From Syntrophaceae bacterium UBA4810 (GTDB lineage: Bacteria > Desulfobacterota > Syntrophia > Syntrophales > Smithellaceae): a stretch of DNA of 8,314 nucleotides. Shown here one piece after another: positions 5,354 to 8,314 of this stretch. Below the pieces are notes generated by a model. It was not told the DNA's origin. It did not search any database and saw only the letters and a program-made list of their open reading frames with translations. The position numbers were made by a program, and so were the translations under genes. Every line of letters starts with the position of its first letter. Within the stretch, counting starts at the first letter, position 1. The DNA lies in contig DHGA01000079.1 in assembly GCA_002402545.1 (NCBI GenBank), positions 18,351 through 26,664 on the forward strand. The letters are read 5' to 3'.

Positions 5354-5399
5354 GGACTGTTCTGCTTGCCCGGCGCATGCCGGGGGGAACAGTCCCTAC
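5354..5399 (-). repeat. REP palindrome 5 with a second hairpin inside its loop
   Basis: Minus-strand reading: GTAG, arm GGACTGTTC, then a 24-base loop, then arm GAACAGTCC. The loop contains its own hairpin GCCGGG/CCCGGC (plus-strand 5369-5374 and 5379-5384, 4-base loop). Outer arms are perfect and again 9 bp beginning GG, so this is the same REP design with a third arm sequence and an enlarged centre. Confidence 0.8.
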
Positions 5400-5471
5400 T
5401 TCAGCAATGTTTATTTCTGCTTCTGTAAGTTCGTATAACCCGTAAACCACTTAATCGATTTGCCGACGGAT
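5400..5471 (-). pseudogene. Remnant resembling the C-terminal tail of an adenine DNA methyltransferase / type II restriction enzyme
   Basis: The minus strand reads IRRQID, a TAA stop, then VVYGLYELTEAEINIAE. Many N6-adenine methyltransferases and fused type IIG/Eco57I-like enzymes end in a closely similar tail (QIDxLVYELYGLTEEEI). Here the frame has an internal stop, further stops upstream, no start and no rest of the enzyme, and it runs straight into REP 5. It is best read as a decayed fragment. The match is short, from memory of the family's tail, so a chance match is possible. Confidence 0.4.
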
Positions 5472-5527
5472 TTATTAAGCCTTACATTGAATTATTTGAA
5501 ATTAAATCGAATCGTCCCTTTGACTGT

Positions 5528-5719
5528 TTACTTGTTCGTATTGATGCCGATTTTTGTATAGAGAGGGCAATGCCCGCTCATTACGCTGGAAAACAGTGAC
5601 CCGCTAACGATAAGCAGCAATCCCCAAATACCCGGAAGCATGCCCCAGAGGTAAGCGGCGATAATCAGAAGCGCAACGAGCGTCCTTATAATCTTGTCAA
5701 GAGTTCCAATATTTTTCAT
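5528..5719 (-). CDS. DUF2892 small inner-membrane protein (YgaP-like transmembrane domain)
   Basis: A 63-residue protein. It has an amphipathic start MKNIGTLDKIIRTLVA, two hydrophobic stretches (about residues 12-25 and 29-46), and the family's closing motif CPLYTKIGINTNK at 51-63. The DUF2892 signature is exactly this pairing of an N-terminal 'NxGxxDxxxR' segment with a C-terminal CPLYxxxGIN. The molecular role of the family is unknown; in YgaP it anchors a rhodanese domain, which is absent here. A strong GAGGAGG precedes the ATG. It is the last gene of the probable minus-strand operon after the YhhN and LEA14-like genes, 67 bases downstream of the latter. No clear terminator is visible between it and the broken remnant at 5400-5471. 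Confidence 0.85.
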   Translation of the reverse strand: MKNIGTLDKIIRTLVALLIIAAYLWGMLPGIWGLLLIVSGSLFSSVMSGHCPLYTKIGINTNK

Positions 5720-5786
5720 ACAAACCTCCTCAAAATTTTAATTATTAAAAAGAACCGTCCCGGATTTTCAGAATACCGATTTCCCC

Positions 5787-6290
5787 CTAGTCGATTTGCC
5801 CCTCTTTGGAGAAAGGGAAGTTAATGCTTCCGAATACTGAACTGACATTGGCGTTTCCCTCTAGCTTATAAGGCAAGTCACGCTCTGCAAAAAGAACCTT
5901 CAGGATGCCCCTTAAGTCTTTATATTTTACATTAAGCGGAACCTGTATCCGCGTTGTGGATACTGATGGAATCAAAATTTCCTTTTCCAGGCGGCCGTTC
6001 CCGATTTCCTCATTTTTTAAGTAAATACTGCACTCAAATGATTTGAGTGTAAGATTAAAAAGATTTGGATTTTGCGCGTCGAGATCAAGTAGAAGATTAG
6101 ACTCTGTAAAGGAGACGGGGCTGAGGATGACTTTGCGAAGAGCAAATGATGGCTTCTGCAGTAGCAACTGCGCGCAGGACATAAGACAAATAGAAAACGC
6201 GAACAGCAATAATATACCGCAACGAAATCTTACTTTTCGTGATTTGATTGCCGTGGATATTAATTTATTCTTCATTAATCTGGCTGACAT
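5787..6290 (-). CDS. LEA14-like (WHy/LEA type 2 domain) lipoprotein
   Basis: A 167-residue predicted lipoprotein. A basic start is followed by a hydrophobic stretch (GILLLFAFSICLMS, 25-38) and a lipobox LMSC with C39 as the lipidation site. The mature part fits the LEA type 2/WHy fold: LRKVILSPVSF, NLLLDLDAQNPN with the typical NPN, an IYLKNEEIGNG strand, IPSVSTTRIQVPLNVKY, then YKLEGN and INFPFSKEG near the C-terminus. Proteins of this family are linked to stress or desiccation tolerance in plants, but bacterial functions are mostly unknown. Two possible starts exist: the ATG at 6290 and an in-frame ATG at residue 6. Neither has a clear SD. It lies 41 bases after the YhhN gene and 67 bases before the DUF2892 gene, in a likely operon. 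Confidence 0.8.
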   Translation of the reverse strand: MSARLMKNKLISTAIKSRKVRFRCGILLLFAFSICLMSCAQLLLQKPSFALRKVILSPVSFTESNLLLDLDAQNPNLFNLTLKSFECSIYLKNEEIGNGRLEKEILIPSVSTTRIQVPLNVKYKDLRGILKVLFAERDLPYKLEGNANVSSVFGSINFPFSKEGQID

Positions 6291-6331
6291 TGTTAGCGAA
6301 CATTAACAACCGTCTCTGATTATAATCATCA

Positions 6332-7030
6332 TCAGATAACTAAGTATAAAATGCTTAGGGCAATGGCGTATTGTGCCGCGTAATACAGCGTATGATTAAC
6401 TACAATAAACGGCTTGGAATCTTTGTTGTCATAATATGTCATTACCAGGACCAGGTCTGACAACAAAAACAAAATGGCTCCCGCGGCCAATAAAACCGTG
6501 CTGGTGGTATAGCCTTGAGTAATTGCCGCGTAGCAGGCCTGTGTCATCATATAAGACAAGGCGAACGAATAAGCATAAGTATCTATGGAATGTTCGGCGA
6601 AATTAAATTTGAGAATAAACTTGCTGACACACACTATGATAATTGCCAAAATTAAAGCTGCTGCTAAGGCCATCCAACTGAAGCCGAAATAAATCAGCAA
6701 TGCCGCCAGATAGAATGCATGCCCTACAAAAAAAGCAACCATCCCGCCATGTTGATAAAGGGAGGATGATTTTTTGTACATTATCTTGAGGTCTAAAACA
6801 ATATCGCCGATCAAGCCGCATATGAGCCCCATCATGATGAGCATAAAGAACATTGCAACCTCTGGGATTGAATTAACCATAAAAGACGCGAAAGCTACGG
6901 CGATGAATAAAAAACTGGTAACAGTTTTAAGCAATAGTGCCTTTGGGCTGCCTTTACGGTCTCTGGCAATAAGAAACATGGTTAACGCAATCGCGCCTAA
7001 GAACAAAACCAGATAAGGATATAAATTCAT
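6332..7030 (-). CDS. YhhN family membrane protein (lysoplasmalogenase/TMEM86-like)
   Basis: A 232-residue protein with about eight transmembrane segments. Family marks are K35 after the first helices, GLIGDIVLD at 72-80 with D76 and D80, an F-x-x-G-H104 segment, FLLSDLVLV at 188-196 with S191-D192, and the final NHTLYYAAQY at 202-211. Eukaryotic TMEM86 members and some bacterial homologues cleave the vinyl-ether bond of lysoplasmalogens, with the paired aspartates proposed as catalytic. Plasmalogens are common in anaerobes, so a role in ether-lipid turnover is reasonable but inferred. The ATG has AAGGAG upstream at an 8-10 base distance, and a promoter lies at 7066-7095. It is the first gene of the operon continuing into the LEA14-like and DUF2892 genes. 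Confidence 0.85.
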   Translation of the reverse strand: MNLYPYLVLFLGAIALTMFLIARDRKGSPKALLLKTVTSFLFIAVAFASFMVNSIPEVAMFFMLIMMGLICGLIGDIVLDLKIMYKKSSSLYQHGGMVAFFVGHAFYLAALLIYFGFSWMALAAALILAIIIVCVSKFILKFNFAEHSIDTYAYSFALSYMMTQACYAAITQGYTTSTVLLAAGAILFLLSDLVLVMTYYDNKDSKPFIVVNHTLYYAAQYAIALSILYLVI

Positions 7031-7065
7031 AATTATAATCTCCTTGTTTTTGTCAGGGTGACCAT

Positions 7066-7095
7066 ATATTAATATTCTTATTATTTATGTGTCAA
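7066..7095 (-). promoter_or_regulatory. Promoter of the YhhN-LEA14-DUF2892 operon
   Basis: On the minus strand: TTGACA (plus 7090-7095), an 18-base spacer, then TAATAT (plus 7066-7071, 4 of 6 matches). The -10 lies within the perfect 10-base palindrome ATATTAATAT at 7066-7075. The leader would be about 30 bases before the ATG at 7030. Confidence 0.6.
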
Positions 7096-7177
7096 TATCT
7101 TTTCCACGAGTTTTTATTTCTCTAAATCAAAAAGCGGCGGAGAATAAATGATTGAGCCGTGAAAAATATTCCAACTT

Positions 7178-7840
7178 TTATGCCAGATAATTTATCACAA
7201 ACCAGAAGTGCGAGAAGCTTCCCAAGATTACAAAAAGATGGAATATTTCATGCATGCCGAACGACCATTTTCTTTTCCTTGGAAACATAGTTTCAAGGCT
7301 GAAGAACAACACGCCGGAAGTATAAAAAAGCCCTCCTGCCAAAAGCCAGTAAAAGCCGGATAGCGGAACTGCTTTCAGAAGTGGATATAACGCGACAACA
7401 ATAACCCAACCCATTAGAATATACATAAATACAGACACGCCATCTTTTAGCCCAATGCCGCAGGACTTAAGTACGATGCCGACAGCTGCTATTGTCCATA
7501 CAACACCAAAGATGCTCCATCCCCAGGGGCCTCGAAGCACAGTAAGGCAAATAGGCGTATATGTTGCCGCGATAAGAACAAAGATCATTGAATGATCAAT
7601 TCTCTGATAAACTTTCTTTGCTTTCGACCCAACATTAAAAAAATGATACAGCGTGCTCGAAGTATACAACAGTATCAAGGCCGCGCCGAATATTGAGAAA
7701 CCGACTATATGCCAGACAGTTCCGTATAGCGTGGCAAATACTATCAGTATTACAAGCGCTGCCACTGAAAATAACGATGCGACCAGATGCGTGATACTGC
7801 TTACAGGTTCGTTTGATAATTTCAATTCTTTTTTCATCAT
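7178..7840 (-). CDS. Hemolysin III family / PAQR-like seven-helix membrane protein
   Basis: A 220-residue protein with seven predicted membrane helices. Family marks are EPVSSITH at 11-18, the SxxxH motif S62...H66 in STLYH, RIDHSMIFVLIAATYTP at 80-96 with D82, and the last-helix pair H197xxxH201 in GMHEIFHLF. H66, H197 and H201 with D82 are the expected zinc site of the PAQR/alkaline ceramidase fold, so all metal ligands are in place. Bacterial members are named for a Bacillus cereus haemolysin, but most are probably membrane-lipid homeostasis proteins; no toxin role is implied. It opens with ATG-ATG and only a weak SD (AGCAAGA), but has a near-consensus promoter at 7910-7938. It is 147 bases upstream of the YhhN gene on the same strand; no terminator is evident between them. 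Confidence 0.88.
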   Translation of the reverse strand: MMKKELKLSNEPVSSITHLVASLFSVAALVILIVFATLYGTVWHIVGFSIFGAALILLYTSSTLYHFFNVGSKAKKVYQRIDHSMIFVLIAATYTPICLTVLRGPWGWSIFGVVWTIAAVGIVLKSCGIGLKDGVSVFMYILMGWVIVVALYPLLKAVPLSGFYWLLAGGLFYTSGVLFFSLETMFPRKRKWSFGMHEIFHLFVILGSFSHFWFVINYLA

Positions 7841-7909
7841 AATCTTGCTACTTGCGCCATTGAGCTAAATGTTTGATTTTTATTTGGAAAAAATTACTTT
7901 TATGACATG

Positions 7910-7938
7910 ACTATAGGATTTGCGGGCTAGTATGTCAA
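7910..7938 (-). promoter_or_regulatory. Near-consensus sigma70 promoter of the hemolysin III-like gene
   Basis: Minus strand: perfect TTGACA (plus 7933-7938), 17-base spacer, TATAGT (plus 7910-7915, 5 of 6). Transcription would start near 7903, giving a leader of about 60 bases. The 330-base gene-free stretch 7841-8170 otherwise holds only this promoter and the hairpin at 8117-8159. Confidence 0.7.
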
Positions 7939-8116
7939 GGTAATCCTGGCTACAATAAACGAGGCGCGGAATATGTTTATATGCAGTGACATTCTGCAAT
8001 TTTCTGCAGGGATAATATCTTTCTGACATCAGGGTGAAATTCCTGCTGATTATATCCGCGGCCATCGAACAAGCGCCATTTGCGCAACAAGCCCAATGAT
8101 CTCAAAGAACAGCAGC

Positions 8117-8159
8117 CAGGGCATCACCAGTATGCCTTAACTATACCGGTGATGCCCTG
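8117..8159 (-). terminator. Long 17-bp hairpin after the right-edge gene, terminator-like but without a T-tract
   Basis: Arms at 8117-8133 and 8143-8159 with a 9-base loop. Sixteen of 17 positions pair and the other would be a G-U wobble in the minus-strand transcript (CAGGGCATCACC... against ...GGTGATGCCCTG). It begins 11 bases after the TAG at 8171-8173. No U-run follows on either strand, so it may be a 3' stability hairpin or Rho-independent 'I-shaped' type rather than a classic terminator. Confidence 0.5.
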
Positions 8160-8170
8160 TGACTCAAATT

Positions 8171-8314
8171 CTAAAGTGTTTTGAAATTCTTCAGGGCGCT
8201 GTTCATAATTTCCCTTGTATCCTGAATAACCTTTGTGCGCCAGGCTTCTGATGACGGATAATACATTTCCCGGAACATCTTTTTGACCTTTTCTCTGTCC
8301 GCTTCCGAGGCATA
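8171..8314 (-). CDS. C-terminal 47 residues of an unrecognised protein, 5' end beyond the right edge
   Basis: The frame is open from the right edge to TAG at 8171-8173. It gives a charged, helical tail starting YASEADREKVKKMF, with the aromatic-rich KMFREMYYPSSEAW at 12-25 and ending ALKNFKTL. The strong hairpin 11 bases past the stop and the steady amphipathic spacing of charged and hydrophobic residues support a real gene end. The character recalls small helical granule- or coiled-coil-type proteins, but no family can be named from this fragment. Confidence 0.65.
   Translation of the reverse strand, partial: YASEADREKVKKMFREMYYPSSEAWRTKVIQDTREIMNSALKNFKTL

Noticed and set aside
6043..6306. 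87-residue plus-strand frame
   Set aside because: Antisense to the LEA14-like lipoprotein, whose frame has a lipobox and family motifs.
7178..7840. Reading the hemolysin III-like protein as a toxin
   Set aside because: The family name is historical; the sequence shows a seven-helix membrane protein with a zinc site and no secretion signals.
7880..8065. 61-residue minus-strand frame upstream of the hemolysin III-like gene
   Set aside because: It contains the promoter at 7910-7938, has no SD, and its product resembles no folded protein.

Overview
The window reads as chromosomal sequence from an anaerobic or microaerophilic, Gram-negative bacterium. A lipobox protein, a PilZ protein of the type common in Deltaproteobacteria/Desulfobacterota, two rubrerythrins and GTAG-type REP palindromes with their transposase all fit a Desulfobacterota relative (perhaps Syntrophales). 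This placement is inference; no rRNA or other marker gene is present.

Left block (1-2718). A minus-strand pair encodes a MenA-like UbiA prenyltransferase followed by a small cytochrome-b5-like protein cut by the left edge. Divergent from it is a plus-strand operon of two peroxide-defence diiron proteins: a 'reverse' rubrerythrin (rubredoxin site first) and a classical rubrerythrin (rubredoxin site last), closed by a good Rho-independent terminator. The 259-base divergent spacer holds a TTGACA promoter for the rubrerythrins and a 24-base AT-rich palindrome that looks like an operator.

Middle block (2719-4659). A near-consensus sigma70 promoter precedes a roughly 115-base leader and a 53-residue membrane microprotein. 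A convergent 52-residue protein, an orphan minus-strand ORF without a good start, a PilZ (c-di-GMP receptor) protein and a YjbQ/UPF0047 protein of the 'GST' variant follow. The last ends in a hairpin that includes its stop codon.

Mobile block (4701-5477). A complete REP-associated tyrosine transposase (RAYT) lies between five GTAG-headed palindromes. Their arms differ in sequence but covary perfectly in four of the five, and one carries a second hairpin in its loop. Just beyond lies a broken piece resembling the C-terminal tail of an adenine-specific DNA methyltransferase or type II restriction enzyme.

Right block (5528-8314), all minus strand. A probable operon of YhhN (lysoplasmalogenase family), an LEA14-like lipoprotein and a DUF2892 membrane protein has its own promoter. 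Upstream is a hemolysin III/PAQR-like membrane protein with a near-consensus promoter. At the right edge is the C-terminus of an unrecognised protein followed by a 17-bp hairpin. These genes point to envelope and membrane-lipid work. I saw no tRNA, rRNA or CRISPR array.
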